A stretch of 64,000 nucleotides of DNA from Ceratothoa steindachneri (lineage: Eukaryota > Arthropoda > Malacostraca > Isopoda > Cymothoidae). The translations under genes were made by a program, and so were the position numbers. Each line of letters starts with the position of its first letter. The stretch's first letter is position 1. Location of the stretch: assembly GCA_963969495.1 (NCBI GenBank), contig OZ018323.1, positions 72,574,920-72,638,919 of the forward strand. Direction: 5' to 3'. Below, piece by piece: positions 11,790 through 22,273 of the stretch. The notes beneath the pieces were generated by a model that was given only the letters and a program-made list of their open reading frames with translations, was not told the origin of the DNA and did no database searches.

Positions 11790-12720
11790 GTTTATCTACC
11801 GGCTTCTTAATAAGCCTAAAATACGATGCTATGGAATGAAGACTTTTCATTGACTCATTTAATAGAAGTCTCAAGGCAGTACTTAAAAACAGCAATAAGT
11901 TTTCATCGATCCATTTTGGACACTCAGCGGCAATGAGAGAAACCTTCTGTTTTCTGCTCTCAACTATTAGGAACACAAATGGCTGATCTGTGGAGATCTT
12001 AAAGTTGTTTCACTCATCTTTGGCCTTCAAGGTGGGTAAACAAAGTATCCACGCTTTTTGAGCTTGTGGGAAAGTCCGGCTGACGAGAAGCATTATGTCA
12101 GACAAGAATGAGTGTTAAGAGAAGGATTAGAACCCAGTTAACACAACGTTCTGCCCCATTCTCTGGTCGAACCGAGTAAGATATTTCCTCCACCTCTGCA
12201 CATCGAACTCGTTTTGATGAAGAACTTTGTCAAAGCAATGGGAATGGAACGTAGAAGTTTATACGAGTCAGCATGGAAAAACTGAAGGCAGGTGTATTTG
12301 ATGGTTCTCAAGTAAGAGGGCTCATCAAGGAAACAAATTTTGATAAAGCACTGAATCCTGCTGAACACACTTCCTGGTTGTCTTTTAAGCCAGTCATTGC
12401 AAATCTCTTTGCCAACCACCGAAGTTCTCAATATGTGAAGGTGGTTCATAAGTTAGAGGAGAACTTCCGCAAACTTGGTGAAAGGATTTCAGTGAAAATG
12501 CATTTCTTTTGGTGCCCCCTTGACCTTTTCCGAGAAAATTGTGGAGAGTTCAGTGAAGGACAGTGTGATCACTTTCACTAAGATATCTCTGTAATGGTAG
12601 AATGCTATCAAAGGCATTCAAATGTCAACTTTCTGGCTAATTCCAGCTGGTGCCTGAAAAGGGATTTGGTGTCTGCTAGGCACAATCGGAAGTCTCTGAG
12701 AAGACCATTCATCCATGAGT
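11790..12720 (+). pseudogene. DDE-like transposon family, copy A (5'-truncated)
   Basis: Frames read LFIDSFNRSLKAVL (11843-11884), HSAAMRETF, WLICGDLKVVSLIFGLQGG (11980-12036), TKYPRFLSLWES, VLPHSLVEPSKIFPPPLHIE, LVLMKNFVKAMGMERRS, FDGSQVRGLIKETNFDKAL, FKPVIANLFANHRSSQYV, ERISVKMHFFWCPLDLF and, near 12550-12710, SEGQCDHFHQDISVM-like, SSWCLKRDLVSARHNRKS. I recognise this as a protein present in many copies in arthropod and cnidarian genomes, usually annotated as uncharacterised. An Asp in FIDS, an Asp in ICGDLK, a Cys-containing block and a PPLHI block suggest a DDE nuclease core; that is inference. There are at least six stops and one or two frameshifts. The N-terminal zinc region is missing. 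The matching right transposon end lies at 12979. Confidence 0.75.
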
Positions 12721-12940
12721 ACCCTATTTGTATGTTGTATTCTTCTTGATTTAAATTAGAACATCATTCTCTAAGCAATCTTTGTATAAATTAGTTCAAC
12801 ATTTACTATTGTGCATACATTCGCCTACAAATTGATCGGAATATAGGAATTTCTAGCATGTGTTTATATCTCAAAAACTTGATCTGATTAGATAAAATGA
12901 TCATTATTTTCCGATTTAACGAAAAAAAACGCCTAAAATA

Positions 12941-12981
12941 GGTCTCATATGTTAGACCATAAAAAAGCGCAGACCAGTGTA
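12941..12981 (+). repeat. Right terminal sequence of DDE-like copy A
   Basis: The segment TCTCATATGTTA (12943-12954) followed by GACCAGTG ending at 12979 and then TA matches the right end of copy B (TCTCATATGTTA at 33952-33963, GACCAGTG ending at 33986, then TA). Distances from the shared block to the end differ by only two bases. This places the right boundary of copy A about 260 bp after its coding remnant. Confidence 0.7.
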
Positions 12982-14568
12982 GTGGTTTTGCTACTATGAA
13001 TACAATGATAGCAATAATTAAAATTTCATTATGTATCCTTATATATTAAATTTTTATTTCTAAGAGTGTTTGCGTGAAAATTATGATTTAATTAGCTAGT
13101 TATTTCACACTACATACATTATCAACTTGCTTCTGGGAACAATTAACTGCAATTGTTTGAGACGCCCCAACTAGGGGAAAAGTGCTAACATATCAATGAT
13201 AATTTTTTCTGCTTTTTTATAAAAATAGCGCTTATTTTGCCTCTTTTAATTTTTTTTAAGTTGTATAGAATCGCGAAAATATATTTTAAATTTTACAAGG
13301 AATTTCTTAACAGTTATGTAGCCTCCTAGTTCTCTTTATATCCTCTTTCCTTTCTTCATAAAATGAATCTAATACTAGCTACTTTCTCCTTATTTCTACG
13401 CAAAATCTTTTGATGGAATTTAATTCTATAATACCAGCAAAATAAATTTCATACTAGAAAATAAATAAAAGTTTTGAATCTTTATCAGAAATGTCTCTAT
13501 TGCGGTCTTTGATATATTACTTGTGATCTTAAAATACCAATAATTTTACCTTTCGAACCGTTGATATAGGTTCATTTCTCTCTGCCTCTTTTTCTTTAAC
13601 TGTGGGATAATACTCTTGATAAAATATACTAATTTACAGATACGAAAAAATGCTTTAAATTTAAGATTAAATGGCTCATATATGCATTTATTTTTGTTAC
13701 TGATTATGAAGAAACATTCGATTTAACCAGTCCGAGGTTAGGCAAGGGAGAAATAATAAAAGGAAAGACTTTTAAAAAGAACGAATAAAGTGAAAACTTT
13801 GCATATAATAAATGAGTAAAAATTAATCTTGAAGGAATGTGGACACAATATATTTGCCCATGATCTAATAATGCGTCTGAATTTGAGTAGGACGTCTAAA
13901 TAATGTATGAATTTAATTACCACTTATATATTGGCTCTCGTAGATGCAGACTAAACAGTAACCCTAATTTTTAATTTTAAGGTAGAGTTATTCTGAAATT
14001 GCTAAACAGTATATTATATACTTTACCTAAATATACATTAGAATATTCTAAAACTTTTTTATCATATATACTAAAATTAGACTTGATTTAATAATAGACT
14101 TGGGTCTAACTTTAAGATAAGGCAAATAAATAAACATTTAAATTAGAATCTGAAAGGGCTAGACTAAATTCTTAAGCTCCCTTTTGTCCTTTCCTAGGCG
14201 GTGGTGAGCAATTCATTTGAACGAGATGGAGAAATAGTTGTGAATTCCAGAAAGGGATGGCTACATAAAGACCAATCTATATTTCATTGTTAAATGGAGG
14301 TCCCATAAATATTATTCTCCTAATCCAAATATCAACTCGGAATGTCGCTTCTCCAGGTGTTAGTTTTAGCAGGGGGGATTGGTCCTGTGGTTTTGTTTAG
14401 AGTTTGGGAATAATATTGTATCCCGTTGGCTTCTCGTAGCCAGGAGCCTTCAATTGCCCCCTTAAGATTTGCACTAGCTCTAATTTAATCATTTTTTCCT
14501 TTCGCAGCTTTTCACAAAAATTCTAGTAGGAATTCTCTCATTAATATTTATTTCTTAATTTAAAGTAT

Positions 14569-14572
<4 letters not shown>
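12982..14572. other. AT-rich gap with one short coding-like minus-strand stretch
   Basis: Mostly AT-rich DNA without motifs. Around 14332-14495 on the minus strand a frame stays open for about 55 codons and reads EGSWLREANGIQYYSQTLNK followed by TTGPIPPAKTNTW. Its composition looks coding, but I cannot name it, and the continuation to 14161 has stops in all frames. No other feature seen. Confidence 0.35.

Positions 14573-14632
<60 letters not shown>
14573..14632. repeat. (TA)n microsatellite
   Basis: About 60 bp of AT dinucleotide repeat with one AAAT interruption near 14600. It is followed by a short GC-richer flank (GAGAATGGGGAGAGAAGG), reminiscent of unique flanks seen next to the other AT tracts here. 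Confidence 0.95.
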
Positions 14633-14636
<4 letters not shown>

Positions 14637-15914
14637 ATGGGGAGAGAAGGTAAAACTATGGAAACGCTCTGGAGTTCTTTATTGACGTTTTGCCTCTCAG
14701 CTTCCTTAGAACAGAACTACAGAAGAAAGAAGATCGCTCTCTATATATGTACGCAGGTGTCATCCCAGGTAAAGGCTGCTTGTCCTTAGCCAGCTTCTTC
14801 TAGTTGATCGGAAGACCACACTTAGGGATTCTTTCTACAGTGACCGAAAAAGCATATTTCAAAGTGGCCCTGATAAAGAAAGCAAATGTTAGTTTGGATG
14901 ATTTGATTAGGACGTTCAAATTTAGAATATACCTTAGATTCTCGAATCTTTATATCCTTAATGTTCCCTGTAGAATCCTATTCTCTTTTCATCTCAAGTT
15001 CTCTTTAAATTCTCCCAGTCATTTAAACTATCCCTTTAAATGCAAAAAGAATGTAGTGGTTTGATAATATCTCTTATACTTAAAAAAACATGGTTAGAAA
15101 ACCATATTTTTAAACATTGTTTCTCACATACGTTAGTCACATTACTGAAATTTTCGATTACATTTATTTTCTTCATTTTTAGGTCATATAGGGAGTGTAA
15201 AGATCGAGGCTTATTATGATTTTCCCTTCAATATCTTTCTTTTGGCCAGAATTATAAGATAATTTACTATTCTTCTTTTCATAGTAATTCTAAGAGAATT
15301 AAAACATGAAACAATAAAAGAGAGTTTTAATAAAAATTAGTGAGATCCATTGCGATTCAATTAATTAAAATACAAAAAATCAACAAACTCTTAAAAATAA
15401 AAATATCCCTTTACATTTATTTGCATTACTAACAGTGCGTAAATTAGCCAAACTGTATAAATTCAGCCGTACCCTAAATTTTTCTCGAACTAAATCCGCG
15501 GTCAGATTAAGAGGAATTTGTCATGGAATTGGATATAATCTCCGTGTAAGCGGTGTGAAAATATATGAACTTAAAAAGCGTGTGGAGAAATAGAACATTC
15601 TGATAATATCGCTATCACTGTAAATGTGTTGAATGTGGTGGCTGGAGACCTTATCAGAAAATTCGAAATAGAAATTTGCAAACTATTTAATAAGGATAGA
15701 GAATTTATGAGAGGAGTTCTTCTAGATATCAATAATTACCTAAACCCATTATTAAAATGTCGATTTAAACATAATTCAGACATCTTAGGAGTTCATAATA
15801 ATGTTAAAAAAATTCAGGACTACAATAATTGTTTTTTATAGCCCGCCGGGCCAAAGCAAATTCGAATGAACAGATGCTTAGAATACTTTCCATTCAATCT
15901 AGTGAAAAGCATAG
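14633..15914. other. Gap with no recognised gene
   Basis: AT-rich except 14640-14830. Two open frames (14804-15064 and 15626-15841, plus) lack motifs. The stretch 15500-15800 reads like decayed coding sequence in two frames, for example VVAGDLIRKFEIEICKLFNK, but I cannot assign it. Confidence 0.35.
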
Positions 15915-16801
15915 TGTCAGAGAGAGAACGTTACCCTCTCCCCATAGAAGCCAACGTTTACCCTTGACGCCTGAGAACGATGCACCTGCATGCCCACACA
16001 GACCCAAAGGAGTAGCGAGAATTTCGCGCGGTCGGATAATCCCGGCCTTCTTATCAAGAATGATCGGGTTAGTCAAGGAGCCAAGGAGCCGCCTCGAGAA
16101 TTTCGCGCGGCTGCGTGATCGGTGTTGGGTTCCCTTCTCCCCTGTCGCATCGCCTGATTGGCGCCAGAAACACGGCGTCGAGGACTTTCTCGCGAGCCTA
16201 TAAAGGTCGTTCTGAATATCCCGATCCCTTTTGGGGGGCCTTTCGCGACCCGCTTCTGCCGAATCAGTATAAATACTTAGGGAAAAGCTTTTAGAAATTA
16301 ATACCATACAGCCCCGTTTTGGTTAGCAGCTACCTACAGTCGCGTACGCCATGCACCGCCTCCTAATGGCTTCCAGCTACGAACTCGATGCGTCACTCCT
16401 CTATAAGGCCTTGCTCGTGTAGAGCAAGGCCGAAGGTATTGACTTCGTTCTCGTCTGGAGTACTCCCTTGTTCATTTTATCGTGGTCGTCTCCCAAATCC
16501 TCCGGTCAATTTAGGCTTTACGTGAGTCTCTTCGTTATTTGCACTCTCCCCCTTTACCTGGAAGCAATCACCGTACATTCCCTCTCCGATTCTCGTATAT
16601 AGTAAAGTTTTTTTTTGTGCAATTAGTTTCTCTAAATCCAGACCCTCTGCGAATTGATTAATTAGACCAACTCGATTTATATTATTTAATCTTTCACTGG
16701 GATCTATATCTCAACTTCTGTCGTGTTCCCTTCAGCGTCACCGCAGAGTCAATTCAAGGCTAGCAACGACCTTCGACTCTACGACAAACATTATATAATT
16801 C
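15915..16801 (+). mobile_element. Putative LTR of a Gypsy-type retrotransposon
   Basis: A block distinctly richer in GC than its surroundings. It starts at a TGTCAGAG-like sequence and ends just before a primer-binding site at 16802. Inside are two copies of GAGAATTTCGCGCGG (near 16018 and 16097) and two TATA-like boxes, features expected of an LTR promoter region. The right boundary is supported by the primer-binding site; the left boundary is a guess based on a TG start. No second LTR, gag or pol follows: LINE sequence begins within about 60 bp. This is therefore a single LTR with a remnant of the 5' leader. The ORFs crossing it on both strands (15829-16203 plus, 15894-16307 minus) are likely spurious. 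Confidence 0.55.
16268..16275 (+). promoter_or_regulatory. TATA-like box in putative LTR
   Basis: TATAAATA lies in the GC-rich LTR, about 530 bp before the LTR end. A second TATAAAGG occurs at about 16199. Either could position retrotransposon transcription; this is inferred from sequence only. Confidence 0.35.
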
Positions 16802-16819
16802 TGGTGTCAGATGTGGGGT
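16802..16819 (+). other. Primer-binding site (tRNA-Leu type)
   Basis: TGGTGTCAGATGTGGGGT follows the LTR. It differs at two positions from the complement of the 3' end of a eukaryotic tRNA-Leu (TGGTGTCAGAAGTGGGAT, from memory). A related sequence follows the LTRs of the minus-strand Gypsy element at 57 kb. Confidence 0.6.
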
Positions 16820-16869
16820 CACCCTACGACACATAGTTTATTTGTGGAGACTTCGACATTTTAATAATG

Positions 16870-17420
16870 TAATTTTAAATGAAATAGCATCTTCAGATGA
16901 TAAAAGTTTGTTGAGGTTTATAAAGGATAATTTCCGCCCTCAGATGGAAAAAAGACCTAAATCTTATATTATAAGTACTACCGACATGTCTCCGATTTTC
17001 AACACTGTAATTTCACTGTAATCAAACTGGGAAAGTAAACTATCTATGGATAACTTGAGGAAAATATATAAAATTTTCATATATAATTTCATATAATAAA
17101 TAAATACATTTAGTGCAGAACAAACAACGAAAGTGCAATAGACCTAAACGCATACCGTGGATAAATCAATACATAAAATGAGCTATAAAAGAAACAAATA
17201 AATAATATACACTGTTGAAAACTCCTCATATTTGGGAAAATTAGCAGATTCAATACCTTTTCCATCGTAGGCAAGTTCAGAATCTACATATTAGAAGAGC
17301 GAAAGGAGAAAATGAAATGAGAATAGCGAGGGTAGTAAAGACTAATACAAAAATAGTTTCGGCATAAGTGAACTGCAGAGAGGCAATAAAAGAGAACATA
17401 TGTCCGGTAACCTAAAGCGA
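16870..17420 (+). pseudogene. LINE endonuclease C-terminus and linker fragment
   Basis: Frames read NEIASSDDKSLLRFIKDNF, WESKLSMDNLRKIYKIF, RKRIPWINQYIK, AIKETNK, then VQNLHIRRAKGENEMRIARV and VNCREAIKENI. The series SDHxxLRF - inW - KPWIN..ik.AIKERN - Y..RRAK..YE..IA - P..F..YVN is the end of the endonuclease and the linker before reverse transcriptase in jockey/CR1 LINEs. There are several stops and one frameshift. The reverse transcriptase itself is missing and an (AT)n tract follows. It starts right behind the primer-binding site of the LTR, so one element inserted into or recombined with the other. Confidence 0.65.
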
Positions 17421-17552
17421 TGGTTGATTCTATATTGCAAAATGTTTTAAAAAATAAAGACAGTGTTTTAGTACATTGCCAACCATATTAGATGCAATTA
17501 ATTTTGATGAAAATTTAATTCGTTCTGGTGTTACAATTACGGAATCTGAGAA

Positions 17553-17556
<4 letters not shown>

Positions 17557-17640
<84 letters not shown>
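17557..17640. repeat. (AT)n microsatellite
   Basis: About 80 bp of uninterrupted AT repeat. Open frames of repeated Ile-Tyr across it are artefacts of the repeat. Confidence 0.95.
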
Positions 17641-17642
<2 letters not shown>

Positions 17643-17680
17643 GTATATTTCTCTCAAAGTAGCACGAGAGAATGATGAAA

Positions 17681-18006
17681 ATGAATCCATTAAACCACAT
17701 AGAAAGAGAAAACGGAATAATTTTTCCTTGCAGTAATATTTTTATTACCTTTTTTTGAAAAATCCGTGCAGGGAAGAGATTCGAACCAGGCACACTGAGG
17801 CAGCGAGCACCGCTTTGATCTCAGTTAAAAGTATGCGTAGCGTAGTGTACTAACGGCATACTTTTAACTGAGATCAAAGCGGTGCTCGCTTCCTCAGTGT
17901 GCTTGGTTCGAATCTCTTCCCTGCACGGATTTTTCGAAAAAAGGTAATAAAAATATTACTGCAAGGAAAAATTATTTCGTTTTCTCTTTCTATGTGGTTT
18001 AATGGA

Positions 18007-18011
<5 letters not shown>
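17681..18011. repeat. Large palindrome (156-bp arms, 19-bp spacer)
   Basis: Bases 17681-17836 and 17856-18011 are reverse complements over 156 bp with about four mismatches that I could find by eye (in the T7 run, AACGGAAT, CCAGGC, GGCAGC). The spacer is 17837-17855. Arms have equal length, so indels are few. The low divergence suggests a recent origin or continuing gene conversion between the arms. The right arm contains GGTTCGAATC, the consensus of a tRNA-type B box, and TAGCGTAGTG of A-box type lies in the spacer. Tracts of (AT)n flank it on both sides. It could be a hairpin MITE, a palindrome created by template switching, or a tRNA-derived SINE in inverted pair. Confidence 0.9.

Positions 18012-18058
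<47 letters not shown>
18012..18058. repeat. (AT)n microsatellite between two palindromes
   Basis: About 47 bp of AT repeat with a single T insertion, separating the palindromes at 17681-18011 and 18059-18208. Confidence 0.9.
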
Positions 18059-18061
<3 letters not shown>

Positions 18062-18208
18062 GAATAACGTTACAGCCACGAGGAAAATGAAACAACGGAG
18101 AACTGCGAGGCCTTTCGACTAATGGTCCTTTACTGAGCAGACCATTAGTCGAAAGGCCTCGCAGTTCTCCGTTGTTTCATTTTCCTCGTGGCTGTAACGT
18201 TATTCATA
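18059..18208. repeat. Perfect palindrome (69-bp arms, 12-bp spacer)
   Basis: Bases 18059-18127 and 18140-18208 are exact reverse complements; the spacer CTTTACTGAGCA is at 18128-18139. Arms are moderately GC-rich (for example AGGCCTTTCGACTAATGGTC at the inner end), unlike the surrounding AT tracts. Perfect identity of the arms implies a very recent event or homogenisation. Another (AT)n tract lies at 18246-18269. Confidence 0.95.
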
Positions 18209-20006
18209 AATTCCTCACGTTCCTTATTTTCGTGATTCAGTTATACATATATATATATATATATATATAAAATAAATCATGCAATTCTGTTAGAGGATTG
18301 TTTATGCATCTTGGAAAAATTTTCAACCGATAATTAACTGAATGATTGTGCCAAACGATTTTAATTAATCTAATGGGACTACAATTTTTAAGAAAGGTCC
18401 CAAAAAGAATCAAAATAAATTTTCACCAATCGAAAGCTTTTATTGCGATACTACATAGTATGTACCGTATCAATTTCTTACTTTAAATTCCCTAATATGT
18501 TTTTATGTACTAGTAACTAACTATAATTTATGACATTTGAAACATTTAACCTCTTGACGCGAGTGACGTATTTTAAGACCGACATTCTAACACGTAATTT
18601 GACAAAATAATCCTCCCTGATGAATTTTATTAGAAGTTTTATTAACCAAATTCACGTTATAATATTTGTAAGTAATAAAGAATCGTACACATCGATTACA
18701 TTTTTGTGATGATTAATTTTGTGATTGGTCACAATTCGAGTTCTTACATTGATTCAATACATATTCACAATTATTTTACAGTACGTTTAGATTTAAAATT
18801 TAAAGTGTAGCACTTCGATAATAAAAAAAATTTCTCCCATATAATAATTCATAATAAATATGACAAACTTCGAGTGCGGAAATATTCGTTCTGTTGTAAT
18901 CTTAATATCAGCAAGGGCGATGGCCGATATGTAAATTTAGAAAATTTTGGCAGGTTAACAAAAGAAAATTTGCCCTTCTTCTTTCCGAAGTAAAATTTAA
19001 ATTCAAAATTAAACAGCTATTTGCATTGTTCCGAATGTGTCTATTTTTTTATATTTCTTCAAAGGATAGATTAGACTACCTAGTAATTTTAATCCCCTCT
19101 CTTTCTAAAATGCTTACACAAATATTTCTAAAAGGGTTATTTTATTTTATCATCATTATTGAAACTATAGTTGATAGAAAAGCAAATCATGTAGGATTAT
19201 TGAGACCTAAATGGTGATATCTCCGTAGTTTGTTCCAAATGAAATGTGTGGTGTATACAGTCATGAATATAGGTTAAAGGAATATACCAAGTCAATTACA
19301 AAGAATATGAATTTTTATTTATTTAATCTCCTTTAGTAGAAATAATGTAACCACTAATTCATTATTCTGATAATTTATGAGATCAATAAATAAAAATCAA
19401 CCTCCCAATATCCGGAAAATCCAGAACAAGCATGGGAAAAATATTTTCAAAATGTAAGCAATTATCAGGTGACTTAACGGAATACATGTTAAAATAATAG
19501 TTATATCGACTTGGATATAACCTAAATCATTTATTTCTATTCCATTCTAACATACAATGGTAATTGCCTTCAATTTTCAATTCGCTACTTCTCATCAAAA
19601 TCTTGAGATGTGATCTGAACTTTTAATTACAAGAAATATGAGAACATCTTTGAAAAACATACACATAGAAAGAAACAACTAAAAAAATAGCGTTTTAATA
19701 AAATATTTGAAAGGAGTAATCACATTTCTTCCCCTTAGCTGAATTAATGATACCACTGGTAAGGTGGTCACTATCTTTCTTGCCTACAGCTGCGGCTATT
19801 TTTTTATACTAGATCAATATAAATTTAACAGGGAAATAAGGAGCAATAAATAGCAATAAGTTATAGATGCCCAAATAATCATTTATTTGTGCATATAAAA
19901 AGTTGATATTACAACATAACATAAAGATTACATTTGTATAAGTAAGGAAATAATGTGGGAATATAACTGGAACTAGAAAATTATACTCATTATCTTTCTC
20001 ATATCA
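18209..20006. other. AT-rich gap
   Basis: AT-rich DNA with a short (TA)n tract at 18246-18269. The plus-strand frame at 19026-19217 has no motif. A segment near 18550-18590 (CTCTTGACGCGAGTGACG) is GC-richer but too short to interpret. Confidence 0.5.
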
Positions 20007-21420
20007 TTATAGACCTAATTTACTTAGGCCACTACATTTTTTCGTTGGCTTCACTGCATCTTTTATGCTGATTTTATCACATTTCGAGCAATTGAGTCGT
20101 GTATGCTTAAGGCATAGAATGGATCTACCCTGAGAGAAGTGAATAATAATATGATTTATTCAGTAATACCTTAGCTAGTTATGCAGAAGTCTCTTCACGT
20201 CAATTTTTCCAACCATCAAACTTTATCACTGTTCGTGAAACTTCCCTCTTGTATTAACAAGTTAACCAAGCCGTGAGCTATAGGATGCTAACATTCTGTT
20301 CCAGAGATCAAAATCTCCCATTTACCTATTGCAGATTTTGATAAAATATGGCTGGAAGACTAACTGGTTGCTCTCATTCTTCACACGCATCTTCCCTATC
20401 TAAATTGGATCCACACTAAAATATTTACTACCATCAGTTTCAACAGAGTTGTCATTCCATTCTGCACGCAACATATTACCATCGGGTTTTGGTCCAAATA
20501 AACTCGAATTTTATTTGGAATATTTTCTTTGATGAGAGAGGACATATGCCTATAATGTTTTCTCAAACTGTTCCACGAGCTCGAATACCCATTTTTGCCA
20601 CTTCACTCAGTACTATATGAATATCTTGTGAAAAACTATCAAAGGAAACTTCATGACGATCTGTAGTCGCAATCAGTTGCAACTTTTCCATGACAACACT
20701 AAATACTCAGAGAGGCCTTACTTCTACTTCCTTTCTCACATTCAGCACGAAATTTTATTGATATGCATCTACGCAAAATATGATCCACATTATGGATACA
20801 AATTTTGTTTGCTTATTGAGTGTTAATAAACTGTTCCTTTTGAAAACTATATATAGGCAAAGAGAAGACTTTGACCATCTTTGAAAATCCTAAATTACTG
20901 TTATCAGTAAGGTGTATAATTTGGAAGATAATATGAAATCTATTTATATTCATTTTTTTTCCAAAGGCAGGGACATTTAAATCTTCACTTGGTGACTATT
21001 AATCATTTCAGAAGGAATGTGGTTTCCAGCTTTTAGAAACAGTCCCCAAAATTTGCAGATTTCTGCCTCATTAACATGTAATGTGAATAATATTTGTCTA
21101 TCACTGAATACAAATTAGTTCGCTCGGATATGTGATGAATATTAGAAGCAAAAAGGAAAAGTTGGATATTTAATATAGTCCATTGTTAGAATGGTCCACT
21201 AACACATATGAATTTGAACTGTTAGAATGGAGATAGAAAATTCTAACCCTGCATCTCTGAATTACACCATTATCACTTACATCTGCGCTTTCTCCTCACC
21301 ACATCCTCATCACTACTGTCAATATGCCCATCTTCAGTAGTAGGAGGTGGTATCACCACATATATTTGATGAATCTTGCTCTTCTTAACAGCAGCCTTTG
21401 ATGTTTCAAAATATTAGAAT
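20007..21420 (-). pseudogene. piggyBac transposase remnant 2
   Basis: Minus-strand frames from 21420 downward: acidic N-terminus (TEDGHIDSSDEDVVRRKRR), ERTNLYSVIDKYYS, then FDSFSQDIHIVLSEVAKMGI and RARGTV, FGPKPDGNMLRAEWNDNSVE, KICNR-MGDFDLWNRMLASYS and the Cys-rich end (RSILCLKHTRLNCSKCDKIS) to a TAA at 20007-20009. This is the order of a piggyBac transposase: N-terminal EQTNLYS motif, second catalytic Asp in FDNY/FDS, WNDN block, third catalytic Asp in GGVD (MGDFD here) and C-terminal zinc domain. The central block with the first catalytic Asp was not located. There are many stops and several frame changes, so it is long dead. It differs clearly from the other four piggyBac copies in the window. 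Confidence 0.75.
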
Positions 21421-22098
21421 CGAGATAAAGATCTTCCAGAAAATTAGAAAAAAGAAACATGTCATTAAGATCATTATACAACAAATATAGGCATAATGGA
21501 AATTTCTTACATTATAATGAGTAATCTATTAGTGCATTAATGATCATCATTACTAATGAAAAAACAAAGGCACGTTCACATAACATAATTGTATTAGCAG
21601 CCCATAAAGAACACATAAAAATTAATAATTTGTTAAATACTGATTTATCCAAACATCCCTGAATCTTGTATGTTTGTCTTTGGTTGATTAACTCTGCCGG
21701 TAAGTTTAATAAATTTATATACCGTAAAAAGATCTATCTGAACTAGGCACCAACTTGTTTCAGCCTTTATAATGTAATTGTTAATTGAGTTCCTTATGAT
21801 GGAACAAATGAACAGCAGTGATATTATTTCATTGCTTAATTAATATCAATACCAGGCAATGGCTTCGCTACTAAGATTAAAATTTAAAATAAAAAAAAAG
21901 AAGCCATGGTAAATTTTTTATAAATTTTCTGAACTTTGCAAATTATAATAATTTTGAAAAGCCACCCTAAACTAAATCCCCCACTTCCAAAATATCACAT
22001 GGCTAAAATATAGTTATAGAAGATATATAAAAATAACTTTTCTGAACTCTACCATTTGTAATTCTTAAAGTTTTAAAAAAATCACAAAGTTTCGATAC
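21421..22098. other. AT-rich gap with degenerate local repeats
   Basis: No gene seen. A motif like TTTCTGAACTxxACCATTTxG recurs around 21925, 22038 and 22280, suggesting diverged tandem copies of about 120 bp, the last separated by the MITE at 22099-22273. Confidence 0.35.
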
Positions 22099-22273
22099 TT
22101 ACGGCCGTATGCTAAGAAAATTGTGAAATGCACTTTTATCATATTTAGTGTAGCTTCACAATTATTTATAAATCTATTATATGCAAAAGGCAAAAATGTA
22201 AAATACTTAAACAAAAAAAAAAGGTTTTTTGCTCAAATGTGCATTCCACATTTGTTTTAGCATACGGCCGTAA
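22099..22273. mobile_element. 175-bp MITE with about 38-bp terminal inverted repeats
   Basis: TTACGGCCGTATGCTAA at 22099-22115 is exactly inverted as TTAGCATACGGCCGTAA at 22257-22273, and similarity extends inward to about 38 bp with a few mismatches (through AATGCAC). There is no coding capacity. With CGGCCG taken as the end, TA flanks both sides, which would fit a Tc1/mariner-type target. The terminal ACGGCCGT is itself a palindrome. Confidence 0.75.

Noticed and set aside
15829..16307. ORFs of 124 and 137 codons on both strands
   Set aside because: They overlap each other on opposite strands in a GC-rich LTR, where stops are rare by composition.
17430..17793. Overlapping minus-strand ORFs with long Ile-Tyr repeats
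   Set aside because: They are translations of the (AT)n microsatellite and change frame with repeat length; the same holds for 17874-18095 and 38556-38866.
17837..17935. Functional tRNA gene
   Set aside because: Boxes are present but the anticodon-to-B-box distance is too long and the T-arm does not pair.
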